Assembly (NCBI RefSeq): GCF_001514125.1 | Contig: NZ_KQ948567.1 | Coordinates: forward strand, 1-64,000 | Reading direction: 5' to 3' | DNA: 64,000 nucleotides | DNA from: Streptomyces longwoodensis | GTDB taxonomy: Bacteria; Actinomycetota; Actinomycetes; Streptomycetales; Streptomycetaceae | Shown here: positions 16,304-24,606 of the stretch, one piece after another | Numbering within the stretch: the stretch's first letter is position 1 | How the letters are laid out: each line of letters begins with the position of its first letter | Program-made: the position numbers and the translations under genes | Notes under the pieces: model-generated | Told to the model about the DNA's origin: nothing | The model's database searches: none | The model's input: only the letters and a program-made list of their open reading frames with translations

Positions 16304-17692
16304 CTACTCGGCCGCGACCACCGTCACCTCGCCGATGCCCAGCGCCTCGACGGGCTCCTTGATCGTGGCGGCGTCGCCGACGAGCACCGTCACCAGGCGG
16401 TCCACCGGGAAGGCGTTGACCACGGCCGCGGTGGCCTCGACGGTGCCGGTGGCGGCGAGCTGCTGGTAGAGCGTGGCCTGGAAGTCGTCGGGCAGGTGCT
16501 GCTCGACCTGGTCGGCCAGCGTGCCGGCGACCGCCGCGGCGGTCTCGTACTTCAGCGGCGCCACCCCGACGAGGTTCTGCACGGCGACGTCGCGCTCGGC
16601 GTCGGTCAGGCCCTCCTCGGCGAGCGTGCGCAGCACCTTCCACAGGTCGTCCAGCGCGGGACCGGTGTTGGGCGTGTCGACGGAACCGCTGATGGCGAGC
16701 ATCGAGGCGCCCGACCCGTCCGGCGCGGAGCGCAGCACCTGGCCGAACGCGCGCACGCCGTACGTGTAGCCCTTCTCCTCGCGCAGGACGCGGTCCAGGC
16801 GGGAGGTGAGGGTGCCGCCGAGGCAGTACGTGCCGAGCACCTGCGCGGGCCACACCCGGTCGTGCCGGTCGGGACCGATGCGGCCGATGAGCAGCTGCGT
16901 CTGGACGGCGCCGGGCCGGTCCACGATCACCACGCGCCCGGTGTCGTCGGCGGTCACCGGCGGCACGGGACGCGGCTGCGCGGCGGAGCCGGTCCAGGCG
17001 CCCAGGGTGTCGCCGAGCAGCGCGGTCAGGTCCACGCCGGTGAGGTCGCCGACGACGACGGCGGTGGCCGTGGCCGGGCGGACGTGCCGCTCGTAGAAGG
17101 CGCGCACGGCCGCGGCGTCGATCGCCTCGACCGTCTCCGCGGTGCCCTGGCGCGGGCGCGACATGCGGGCCGTCGCCGGGAACAGCTGCCGGGAGAGCTC
17201 CTTGGCGGCCCGGCGCGAGGGGTTGGCCAGCTCGTGCGGGATCTCGTCGAGGCGGTTGCGCACCAGGCGCTCGACCTCGCCGTCGGCGAACGCGGGCGCG
17301 CGCAGCGCGTCGGCGACCAGCCCGAGCCCCTTGGACAGGCGCGAGACGGGCACTTCGAGGCTCAGCCGGACGCCGGGGTGGTCAGCGTGCGCGTCGAGGG
17401 TGGCGCCGCAGCGCTCCAGCTCGGCGGCGAACTCCTCGGCGGAGTGCTTGTCGGTGCCCTCGGAGAAGGCCCGCGCCATGATCGTGGCGACGCCGTCCAG
17501 GCCGGCCGGCTCGGCGTCCAGGGGCGCGTCGAGCAGGACCTCGACGGCCACGAGGCGCTGGCCGGGGCGGTGGCAGTGCAGCACCGTCAGACCGTTGTCG
17601 AGCGTGGCGCGCTCGGGCGCGGGGAACGCCCACGGCTTGGCCTCGCCCGCGCTCGGCCGGGGGTGGAACTCCATCGTGGCGAGCTCGGTCAC
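16304..17692 (-). CDS. M16 family peptidase-like protein lacking the zinc motif
   Basis: 462 residues with the two-lobed insulinase/MPP architecture: LDNGLTVL near residue 32, VRAFYERHVRPATATAVVVGDL, then LDRVLREEKGYTYGVRAFG in the C-terminal lobe. Where the active subunit has HxxEH there is VATIMARAFSEGT, so the metal site is missing. This is the alpha-MPP-like or glycine-loop partner expected to form a heterodimer with the HLFEH protein encoded just upstream. Its GTG start overlaps that gene's stop (GTGA), supporting a paired product. Confidence 0.88.
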   Translation of the reverse strand: MTELATMEFHPRPSAGEAKPWAFPAPERATLDNGLTVLHCHRPGQRLVAVEVLLDAPLDAEPAGLDGVATIMARAFSEGTDKHSAEEFAAELERCGATLDAHADHPGVRLSLEVPVSRLSKGLGLVADALRAPAFADGEVERLVRNRLDEIPHELANPSRRAAKELSRQLFPATARMSRPRQGTAETVEAIDAAAVRAFYERHVRPATATAVVVGDLTGVDLTALLGDTLGAWTGSAAQPRPVPPVTADDTGRVVIVDRPGAVQTQLLIGRIGPDRHDRVWPAQVLGTYCLGGTLTSRLDRVLREEKGYTYGVRAFGQVLRSAPDGSGASMLAISGSVDTPNTGPALDDLWKVLRTLAEEGLTDAERDVAVQNLVGVAPLKYETAAAVAGTLADQVEQHLPDDFQATLYQQLAATGTVEATAAVVNAFPVDRLVTVLVGDAATIKEPVEALGIGEVTVVAAE

Positions 17693-19080
17693 TTGGCCGC
17701 CTCCTCGTTGTCGTCGGCTTCCACGGTGGCCGCGGACTCCGGGTCTTCGGTGCCCTCGACGTCCTCGACGTGCTCCGGGGCGAGCGGTTCGTAGACCAGC
17801 ACCGCGCGGTTGTCGGGGCGCAGTCGCGCCTGGGCGATCTCGCGCACCTCCTCGGGCGTCACCTCCAGCACCCGCTGGACGGCCGTCAGGGCGAGCTGCG
17901 GGTCACCGAACAGGACCGCGAAGCGGCACAGTTCGTCGGCGCGGCCCGCGACCGTGCCGAGCCGGTCCAGCCACTCGCGCTCCAACTGCGCCTGGGCGCG
18001 CTCCATCTCCTCGGCCGTGGGGCCCTCCTCGGCGAACCGGGCGAGCTCCTCGTCGATGGCCGCCTCGATGACGGGCACCTCGACGTCGCCGGACGTCTTC
18101 ACGTCCAGCCAGCCCAGGGAGGGCGCACCGGCCAGCCGCAGCAGGCCGAAGCCGGCCGCGACGGCCGTACGGTCGCGGCGCACCAGGCGGTTGTACAGGC
18201 GGGAGGACTCGCCGCCGCCGAGGACGGTCAGGGCGAGGTCGGCGGCGTCGCACGCGCGCGTGCCGTCCTGGGGCAGGCGGTAGGCGGCCATGAGGGCGCG
18301 CGCCGGGACCTCCTCCTCGACGACCTCGCGCAGCTGCTCGCCGATGACGTCGGGCAGCGAGCCGTCGCGCGGGGCGGGCTTGCCGTCGTGCGCGGCGATG
18401 GAGCCGAAGTACTTCTCGACCCAGGCGAGCGTCTGCTCGGGGTCGATGTCGCCGACCACGGACAGCACGGCGTTGTTCGGCGCGTAGTAGGTGCGGAAGA
18501 ACGCGCGCGCGTCCTCCAGCGTCGCCGCGTCCAGGTCAGCCATGGAGCCGATCGGCGTGTGGTGGTACGGGTGGCCCTCGGGGTAGACCAGCGCGGTCAG
18601 CTTCTCGAACGCCGTGCCGTACGGGACGTTGTCGTAGCGCTGGCGGCGCTCGTTCTTGACGACGTCGCGCTGGTTCTCCATCGACTCGTCGTCCAGGGCG
18701 GCCAGCAGCGAGCCCATGCGGTCGGCCTCCAGCCAGAGGGCGAGCTCCAGCTGGTGGGCCGGCATGGTCTCGAAGTAGTTGGTGCGCTCGAAGCTCGTGG
18801 TGCCGTTGAGCGAGCCGCCCGCGCCCTGCACCAGCTCGAAGTGGCCGTTGCCCTTGACCTGGGCGGAGCCCTGGAACATCAGGTGCTCGAAGAGGTGAGC
18901 CAGGCCGGTACGGCCCTTGACTTCGTGGCGCGAGCCGACGTCGTACCAGAGGCACACCGCGGCGACCGGGGTCAGGTGGTCCTCGGAAAGCACCACGCGC
19001 AGGCCGTTGGCCAGGCGGTGCTCGGTCGCTGTCAGGCCCCCGGAGCCTGCCTGGGCTGTGGCCGTGTGACCCATGGGCAT
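17689..19080 (-). CDS. Zinc-dependent M16 family peptidase (catalytic subunit)
   Basis: 463 residues. The inverted zinc motif HLFEH is at residues 62-66, with the distal glutamate expected in the VVKNERRQRYDN stretch. The C-terminal lobe has SRLYNRLVRRDR and ends in an acidic tail. No signal peptide is apparent, so it probably acts on peptides in the cytoplasm. It is the first gene of a two-gene operon with the metal-free homologue. An ATG at 19074 is an alternative start. Confidence 0.9.
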   Translation of the reverse strand: MPMGHTATAQAGSGGLTATEHRLANGLRVVLSEDHLTPVAAVCLWYDVGSRHEVKGRTGLAHLFEHLMFQGSAQVKGNGHFELVQGAGGSLNGTTSFERTNYFETMPAHQLELALWLEADRMGSLLAALDDESMENQRDVVKNERRQRYDNVPYGTAFEKLTALVYPEGHPYHHTPIGSMADLDAATLEDARAFFRTYYAPNNAVLSVVGDIDPEQTLAWVEKYFGSIAAHDGKPAPRDGSLPDVIGEQLREVVEEEVPARALMAAYRLPQDGTRACDAADLALTVLGGGESSRLYNRLVRRDRTAVAAGFGLLRLAGAPSLGWLDVKTSGDVEVPVIEAAIDEELARFAEEGPTAEEMERAQAQLEREWLDRLGTVAGRADELCRFAVLFGDPQLALTAVQRVLEVTPEEVREIAQARLRPDNRAVLVYEPLAPEHVEDVEGTEDPESAATVEADDNEEAAK

Positions 19081-19287
19081 GTACGTCCCTTCGATCGCGG
19101 ACGCGGTCGTCGAACCGCGCTGTTCCTGCCGGTCCTGTCACTGTATGCAAGCGTGCCGACGGTCGGCGAAGTCCCCGCCGCACGTACGCCCACAGCGGAT
19201 CGCGTAGCCTGCGGTCAGCCGCGGGGAGGGACGTCCACGGGCCGGCCGGTCCGCCGGGACCGGGTCCTCGCCCGCGTTGTCAGTGCC

Positions 19288-19306
19288 GCGGTCCACAATG
19301 GACCGC
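19288..19306. promoter_or_regulatory. Palindrome upstream of parC, candidate operator
   Basis: GCGGTCCA-CAA-TGGACCGC is a perfect 8+8 inverted repeat with a 3-base centre, 107 bases before the parC start and directly abutting the tandem repeat. I infer an operator; no known consensus was matched. Confidence 0.45.
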
Positions 19307-19344
19307 ACAGATCGCGTCACACGCTACAGATCCCGTCACACGCT
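19307..19344 (+). repeat. Two tandem copies of a 19-bp unit upstream of parC
   Basis: ACAGATCGCGTCACACGCT (19307-19325) is followed immediately by ACAGATCCCGTCACACGCT (19326-19344), with one mismatch. The 19-bp spacing puts the copies nearly two helical turns apart. Confidence 0.8.
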
Positions 19345-19412
19345 TCAGCGAGAGCGAGCCGGAGGGGCGCCCCCGTCGGCGAGCTACCAGGAACCAGGAG
19401 GAGCCGGCAGCG

Positions 19413-21869
19413 ATGGCCCGCCGCAGCACGAAGACCCCGCCGCCCGACGACGCGTTCGAGGAGAGGATCCTCGACATCGACGTGGTCGACGAGATGCAGG
19501 GCTCCTTCCTCGAGTACGCGTACTCGGTCATCTACTCCCGCGCCCTGCCGGACGCCCGCGACGGACTCAAGCCCGTGCACCGCCGCATCGTCTACCAGAT
19601 GAACGAGATGGGCCTGCGGCCCGACCGCGGGTACGTCAAGTGCGCGCGCGTGGTCGGCGAGGTGATGGGCAAGCTCCACCCGCACGGCGACGCGTCGATC
19701 TACGACGCCCTGGTGCGCATGGCGCAGCCCTTCTCCATGCGGGTGCCGCTGGTCGACGGCCACGGCAACTTCGGCTCGCTGGGCAACGACGACCCGCCCG
19801 CCGCCATGCGGTACACCGAGTGCCGGATGGCCGCGGCGACGGGCCTGATGACCGAGTCCATCGACGAGGACACGGTCGACTTCCAGCCCAACTACGACGG
19901 GCAGGAGCAGGAGCCGGTCGCGCTCCCGGCCGCCTTCCCGAACCTGCTGGTCAACGGCGCCTCCGGCATCGCGGTCGGCATGGCGACGAACATGCCGCCG
20001 CACAACCTGGGCGAGGTGATCGCCGCCGCCCGGCACCTGATCCGCCACCCGGGCGCGGACCTCGACGCCCTGATGCGGCACATCCCGGGCCCCGACCTGC
20101 CCACGGGCGGCCGGATCGTCGGGCTGGACGGCATCCGCGACGCCTACGAGACGGGCCGCGGCACGTTCAAGATCCGCGCCACGGTGTCGGTGGACACCGT
20201 CACCGCCCGCCGCAAGGGCCTGGTGGTCACCGAGCTGCCCTTCACCGTGGGCCCCGAGAAGGTCATCGCCAAGATCAAGGACCTGGTGGGCTCGAAGAAG
20301 CTCCAGGGCATCGCCGACGTCAAGGACCTCACCGACCGCGAGCACGGCCTGCGCCTGGTCATCGAGATCAAGAACGGCTTCGTGCCGGAGGCGGTCCTGG
20401 AGCAGCTGTACAAGCTGACGCCCATGGAGGAGTCCTTCGGCATCAACAACGTGGCGCTGGTGGACGGCCAGCCGCTCACGCTCGGCCTGAAGGAGCTGCT
20501 GGAGGTCTACCTCGACCACCGCTTCAACGTGGTGCGCCGACGCAGCGAGTTCCGCCGCGGCAAGCGCCGCGACCGGCTGCACCTGGTGGAGGGCCTGCTC
20601 ACCGCCCTCGTCGACATCGACGAGGTCATCCGGCTGATCCGCTCCAGCGACAACAGCGCGCAGGCCAAGGAGCGCCTGATGGAGCGCTTCTCGCTGAGCG
20701 AGGTCCAGACGCAGTACATCCTCGACACCCCGCTGCGCCGCCTCACCCGGTACGACCGCATCGAGCTGGAGGCGGAGAAGGACCGGCTCACCGAGGAGAT
20801 CGCCGAGCTGACCCGGATCCTCGACTCGGACGCGGAGCTGCGCAAGCTGGTCTCGGCCGAACTGGCCGCGGTGGCCAAGAAGTTCGCCACCGAGCGGCGC
20901 ACGGTGCTGCTGGAGTCGGCCGGCAGCACGGCCGCGGCCGTACCGCTCCAGGTCGCCGACGACCCGTGCCGGGTGCTGCTGTCCTCCACCGGCCTGCTGG
21001 CGCGCACGGCCAACGACGAGCCGTTCGCGGCCGACGAGGACGCCCGGCGCACCAAGCACGACGTGATCGTCTCGGCCGTGCCGGCCACCGCGCGCGGGGA
21101 GATCGGCGCGGTCACCTCGGCGGGCCGGCTGCTGCGCATCAACGTCGTCGACCTGCCGCAGCTGCCGGACACGGCCACCGTGCCGAACCTCTCGGGCGGC
21201 GCCCCGCTGGCCGAGTTCGTCACCCTGGAGGACGACGAGACGGTGGTCTGCCTGACCACGCTCGACGAGTCCTCCCCCGGGCTGGCGCTCGGCACGGAGC
21301 AGGGCGTGGTCAAGCGGGTGGTGCCCGACTACCCGACCAACAGGGGCGAGCTGGAGGTCATCACCCTCAAGGAGGGCGACCGGATCGTCGGCGCGGTCGA
21401 GCTGCGCACCGGCGAGGAGGACCTGGTCTTCATCACCGACGATGCGCAGTTGCTGCGCTACCAGGCCTCGCAGGTCCGCCCGCAGGGCCGCCCGGCGGGC
21501 GGCATGACGGGCATCAAGCTCGCCGAGGGCGCCAAGGTCATCTCGTTCACCGCGGTCGACCCGGCGGTGGACGCGGTGGTCTTCACGGTCGCCGGCTCGC
21601 GCGGCACGCTGGACGACTCCGTCCAGACGACGGCCAAGCTGACCCCGTTCGACCAGTTCCCGCGCAAGGGCCGGGCCACCGGTGGCGTGCGCTGCCAGCG
21701 GTTCCTGAAGGGCGAGGACTGTCTGTCCCTGGCCTGGGCGGGCGCCACACCGGCCAAGGCCGCGCAGAAGAACGGCACACCGGCCGAGCTGCCGGAGATG
21801 GACCCGCGCCGCGACGGCTCGGGTGTCTCCCTGCAGAAGACGGTGGCGGTGGTGGCCGGGCCGATCTAG
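19413..21869 (+). CDS. parC: DNA topoisomerase IV subunit A
   Basis: 818 residues. The catalytic Tyr134 sits in AMRYTECRMA. The winged-helix/quinolone region is GKLHPHGDASIYDALVRMAQ (86-105), with Ala94 at the position of E. coli GyrA Ser83. A coiled coil follows near residues 430-470, then the C-terminal beta-pinwheel repeats. It decatenates daughter chromosomes with ParE, encoded about 20 kb away at 39382 in this window. It is called ParC rather than GyrA because GyrA/GyrB normally sit together near oriC and this copy lies in the hrdB-parE region. It overlaps the convergent CobW gene by 4 bases. Confidence 0.92.
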   Translation: MARRSTKTPPPDDAFEERILDIDVVDEMQGSFLEYAYSVIYSRALPDARDGLKPVHRRIVYQMNEMGLRPDRGYVKCARVVGEVMGKLHPHGDASIYDALVRMAQPFSMRVPLVDGHGNFGSLGNDDPPAAMRYTECRMAAATGLMTESIDEDTVDFQPNYDGQEQEPVALPAAFPNLLVNGASGIAVGMATNMPPHNLGEVIAAARHLIRHPGADLDALMRHIPGPDLPTGGRIVGLDGIRDAYETGRGTFKIRATVSVDTVTARRKGLVVTELPFTVGPEKVIAKIKDLVGSKKLQGIADVKDLTDREHGLRLVIEIKNGFVPEAVLEQLYKLTPMEESFGINNVALVDGQPLTLGLKELLEVYLDHRFNVVRRRSEFRRGKRRDRLHLVEGLLTALVDIDEVIRLIRSSDNSAQAKERLMERFSLSEVQTQYILDTPLRRLTRYDRIELEAEKDRLTEEIAELTRILDSDAELRKLVSAELAAVAKKFATERRTVLLESAGSTAAAVPLQVADDPCRVLLSSTGLLARTANDEPFAADEDARRTKHDVIVSAVPATARGEIGAVTSAGRLLRINVVDLPQLPDTATVPNLSGGAPLAEFVTLEDDETVVCLTTLDESSPGLALGTEQGVVKRVVPDYPTNRGELEVITLKEGDRIVGAVELRTGEEDLVFITDDAQLLRYQASQVRPQGRPAGGMTGIKLAEGAKVISFTAVDPAVDAVVFTVAGSRGTLDDSVQTTAKLTPFDQFPRKGRATGGVRCQRFLKGEDCLSLAWAGATPAKAAQKNGTPAELPEMDPRRDGSGVSLQKTVAVVAGPI

Positions 21870-23110
21870 GCGGTGGCCTGGGCGCCGCCGCCGGGGGCGT
21901 CCGCAGGGTCGGCGGGCCCGGTGGGCTCGATGGGTGCAGCGGGGTCGGTCGGCGTGGCTGGGCCGCTGGGCTCAGCGGGCTCGCCGGGCTCCTCCTCGGA
22001 GCCCTGGACGAAGCGCAGGACGCCCCACATGCCGTACTCGTCGGCGGTGCCCGGGGTGTCGTTCCGGCACGCCTCCAGCTCCTTGCCGAGGGCGGAGGTG
22101 TCGATGCCGGTGCCGATGAGGACGAGCTGGGTGAGACGGGACCCGGCTCGCTCCCCGTCACCGGCGGGAGCGTCCGCGGGGGCCACGGCGGCGGCCCACG
22201 GCTCGGGGTAGAAGCGCAGGAACCGGCCGACGGCGTGGACGCCGTACCGGTGGTCGGGGTCGTACGCGCCGAAGTCGACGTACCCCTTGATCCGGTACAG
22301 CCCCTCGGGCCGGCTGTCGAGGAACTGCATGAGCCGGCGGGGGGCGAGGGGCACGTCGGAGACGAACGACAGGCTGTCGTAGGCGCTGTGGAGGTGCCCG
22401 CCGTGGCCCCCGGCGTGACCTCCGGCCTGCTCGGCGGGGTCGGCGGGGTCGGTGTCCCCGGTGTGGAGGTCGTCGAAGGACAGCTGCCCGACGCGTTCCT
22501 CGTCGGGGCGGCAGTCGAAGAGGAACTCCGGGTCGATTCGGCCGTAGGTGGCGGGGACGACCGCGGCACGGTCGGCCAGCGAGCGGACGAGGTCCAGGAC
22601 GCGCGTGCCGTCGGGCGCGCGGTCGAGCTTGTTCACGACGACCAGGTCGGCCAGGGCGAGGTGCCGGTCGATCTCGGGGTGCCGGACGCGGGTCTCGTCG
22701 AACTCGGCCGCGTCGACGACCTCGACGAGACCGCCGTAGACGATCCCGGGGTGTTCGCTGGCCAGCACCATCCGTACCAGTTCCTGCGGTTCGGCCAGGC
22801 CGCTGGCCTCGATGACGATGACGTCGATGCCGGCCGAGGGACGCGCGAGGCGTTCGAGGTAACCGTCCAGTTCGCTCGCGTCGACCGCGCAGCACAGGCA
22901 CCCGTTGCCCAGGGAGACGGTGGAGTCGCCGAGGGCGCCGGCCACGGCCATCGCGTCGATCTCGATCGCGCCGAAGTCGTTGACGATCGCGCCGATCCGG
23001 CTGCCGCCGCTGCGGTGGAGCAGGTGGTTGAGCAGGGTCGTCTTGCCGGAGCCGAGGAATCCGGCGAGGACGACGACCGGGATCTGCGGTGTGCTGCGGC
23101 TGTGCGGCAC
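21866..23110 (-). CDS. CobW/COG0523-family GTPase, putative metallochaperone
   Basis: 414 residues. The P-loop GFLGSGKTT is at 17-25. The family CxCC motif NGCLCC is near residues 69-74. The G3-like IEASGLAEPQE and the G4-like VVNKLD follow. A His-rich patch (GGHAGGHGGHLH) is in the middle, with the CobW C-terminal domain after it. The tail is acidic Pro/Ala/Glu low complexity. COG0523 proteins deliver metals (Zn, Co, Fe); the His patch fits zinc but does not prove it. No Zur-like box was found upstream. Confidence 0.9.
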   Translation of the reverse strand: MPHSRSTPQIPVVVLAGFLGSGKTTLLNHLLHRSGGSRIGAIVNDFGAIEIDAMAVAGALGDSTVSLGNGCLCCAVDASELDGYLERLARPSAGIDVIVIEASGLAEPQELVRMVLASEHPGIVYGGLVEVVDAAEFDETRVRHPEIDRHLALADLVVVNKLDRAPDGTRVLDLVRSLADRAAVVPATYGRIDPEFLFDCRPDEERVGQLSFDDLHTGDTDPADPAEQAGGHAGGHGGHLHSAYDSLSFVSDVPLAPRRLMQFLDSRPEGLYRIKGYVDFGAYDPDHRYGVHAVGRFLRFYPEPWAAAVAPADAPAGDGERAGSRLTQLVLIGTGIDTSALGKELEACRNDTPGTADEYGMWGVLRFVQGSEEEPGEPAEPSGPATPTDPAAPIEPTGPADPADAPGGGAQATA

Positions 23111-23430
23111 GTACGACCTCTCTCACGCCTTGGCGCGCACCGGCTCACGGCGCGGGCGCGCGGTCGGAAACGGAATGCCGTCCCAGGATACGAGCGGGGC
23201 CGACGACCACGGAGTGAACGATTGTTAGCTGCGCGCGCGGGGCAGACGTTGGTCAAGGCGCCGGGGTGTGCGACCCTCGCTTCCTTCCGTGCGCCTCCTC
23301 TCCGCCTCCCCGCCGATCAGAGCCGCTCGGCACCCTGGGAGACGGCAAGCGCCGCCCACCGCTCGCCGGTCCCCGTCCGCCCACCCGCACCCCGACGACC
23401 GGCGGACGGCCGCCTGAACCGGGGGTTGAC
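23111..23430. other. Intergenic region, CobW gene / DUF6082 gene
   Basis: 320 bases between divergent starts. I see no gene, strong repeat or recognisable operator. The left part is dominated by GCGC alternation, and the right part by a pyrimidine-rich strand. Confidence 0.4.
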
Positions 23431-23937
23431 ATGGCCACACAGAGTTCGGGAGTCCGGAAGATCGTCTCGGCCGCGAAAGGCACGCTCGCGGCCGTCTCGG
23501 GCTCCCTCAGCACACGCAGCACCCGCCACCGCAGGAGGGCCGTCCTCGCCCAACAGCACCGGCTGCACTTCGACCTGATCTGCAAGGCCATGGACGACCC
23601 CGCCCTGGCCGCGGTCCTCGACACCTACGAGACCGACGTGCCGCTGGAGAAGCAGCGGCAGTTCCTCTTCGCCAACGCCCTCTACATCAACGCCCTGTAC
23701 TTCCACCGCATCGGGGCGATGACCCGCGCGGAGCTCTACGGGCACCTGCGGGTCATGTGCCAGAACGAGGTGTTCCGCGAGTACTGGGAGGCGACCCGGC
23801 ACCACCGCAAGAGCCTGCCCGAGGCGTCCGAGGAGTACGCCCTCGGCCTGATGATGGACGACCTCATCCAGGAACTCCTCGACGCCGACACGGACGAGTG
23901 GTGGGTCGTCGGCGAGCCGCCCGAGCAGTCCGCGTGA
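23431..23937 (+). CDS. DUF6082 family protein
   Basis: 168 residues. A basic, Ser/Arg-rich N-terminus (1-38) is followed by an all-helical domain. Its features are QHRLHFDLICKAMDDPALAAVLDTYE, KQRQFLFANALYINALYFHRIG, LYGHLRVMCQNEVFREYWE and LIQELLDADTDEWW. The family is common in Streptomyces, often in many copies, with no known function. ATG at 23431 begins the compositional change from non-coding to coding. It converges on a 78-residue gene, with both stops inside one hairpin. Confidence 0.8.
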   Translation: MATQSSGVRKIVSAAKGTLAAVSGSLSTRSTRHRRRAVLAQQHRLHFDLICKAMDDPALAAVLDTYETDVPLEKQRQFLFANALYINALYFHRIGAMTRAELYGHLRVMCQNEVFREYWEATRHHRKSLPEASEEYALGLMMDDLIQELLDADTDEWWVVGEPPEQSA

Positions 23938-23977
23938 CCCCCGGGCGGCCCGGCCGTCGTGTGGCCGTCCGGGGTCA
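23935..23977. terminator. Bidirectional terminator hairpin containing both convergent stop codons
   Basis: The stem pairs 23935-23941 with 23971-23977, and 23943-23950 with 23963-23970, with one bulged C, one G-T pair and a 12-base loop. The TGA of the DUF6082 gene and the TGA of the opposing gene form the two ends of the stem. Confidence 0.65.
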
Positions 23978-24211
23978 GACGTCGGGGATGTCGCGCTTGG
24001 CGCGTACGAGCGTGTCCCGGGAGATGACGACGATGCGCTCGTACTCGGCCCGTGCGGCGTCCGACGGGAGCTCCGGATCGAGTTCCGCGGTCGCTTCGCG
24101 CCCGATCACGGCGAAGTCACCGTTGCTGAGCTCGAAGATGTCGGGGCAGGTCTGCCCGGTGGCGCTGCCGCGCTCCCGGGGGGAGGCCCCGACACGTCGC
24201 ACGATCTTCAC
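23975..24211 (-). CDS. Small conserved-looking hypothetical protein (78 aa)
   Basis: Starts at GTG 24211 (peptide begins VKIVRRVGASPRERG) and ends in RDTLVRAKRDIPDV. The core CPDIFELSNGDFAVIGREAT has the look of a short beta-hairpin module, and the C-terminal half is helical with a run of acidic residues. AAGGCGG lies about ten bases upstream of the GTG. The frame stays open much further upstream (to 24610), but that part is Pro-rich shadow sequence. It faces a DUF6082 gene, a frequent neighbour of small regulatory-type proteins in this genus. Function unknown. Confidence 0.65.
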   Translation of the reverse strand: MKIVRRVGASPRERGSATGQTCPDIFELSNGDFAVIGREATAELDPELPSDAARAEYERIVVISRDTLVRAKRDIPDV

Positions 24212-24606
24212 AGAGGGATACCGCCTTGTGGTTCGAAAGAGGGACGGAGGCAGCCCGGACTCGGACGGCGTCGTGCCCGCTTCGGGTGTTCCACGGTGGG
24301 TTGTCCACGGGGTCCACGGGGTCCATGGCGGTTCGTCGCACTGCGCTCTCCGAGCGCAAGGGTGTTCGCCGGAGCGCCTGGAGAGGGCCAGGCGACAAGA
24401 TACGCGAGTGACGGCTGTTACGGGTGCGTCATGGCGGCGGCGCGCGGTGTGGTGTGTTGGTTGTGTCGGTGGTGGGGTCGATCCGTGCGCTCCGGCGCGC
24501 CGGGTGGGCCGGGTGCGCCGGTTGGGCGGGGGTGAGTTGGGTGGGCCGGGTGGGCCGGGGGTCGGGCGGGCCGGGTGCTTCGCTCCAGGGGGCGGGGGCG
24601 GCACCG
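24212..24606. other. Intergenic region with short G-rich and 9-bp repeats
   Basis: 395 bases, no convincing gene on either strand. At 24303-24329 a 9-bp unit GTCCACGGG is repeated two and a half times in tandem. From about 24490 to 24600 the plus strand is a run of GGGTGGGCCGGGT-type repeats, probably a slippage product. Confidence 0.5.

Larger units (their letters stand above)
19081..19412. other. Divergent promoter region, M16 operon / parC
   Basis: 332 bases, no gene. It contains an 8-3-8 palindrome at 19288-19306 and a direct 19-bp tandem duplication at 19307-19344, both listed separately. The parC ribosome-binding site (CAGGAGGAGC, near 19396-19405) is in the last bases. Confidence 0.6.

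Noticed and set aside
19277..23578. 1433-residue open frame on the plus strand
   Set aside because: It overlaps parC and the CobW gene in the wrong frame and is Arg/Gly/Pro-rich. It is a high-GC shadow of genes with conserved motifs.
24303..24329. 9-bp tandem GTCCACGGG repeat as an operator array
   Set aside because: Low-complexity, adjacent to a slippage-prone G-rich stretch, and not palindromic. It looks like simple sequence.
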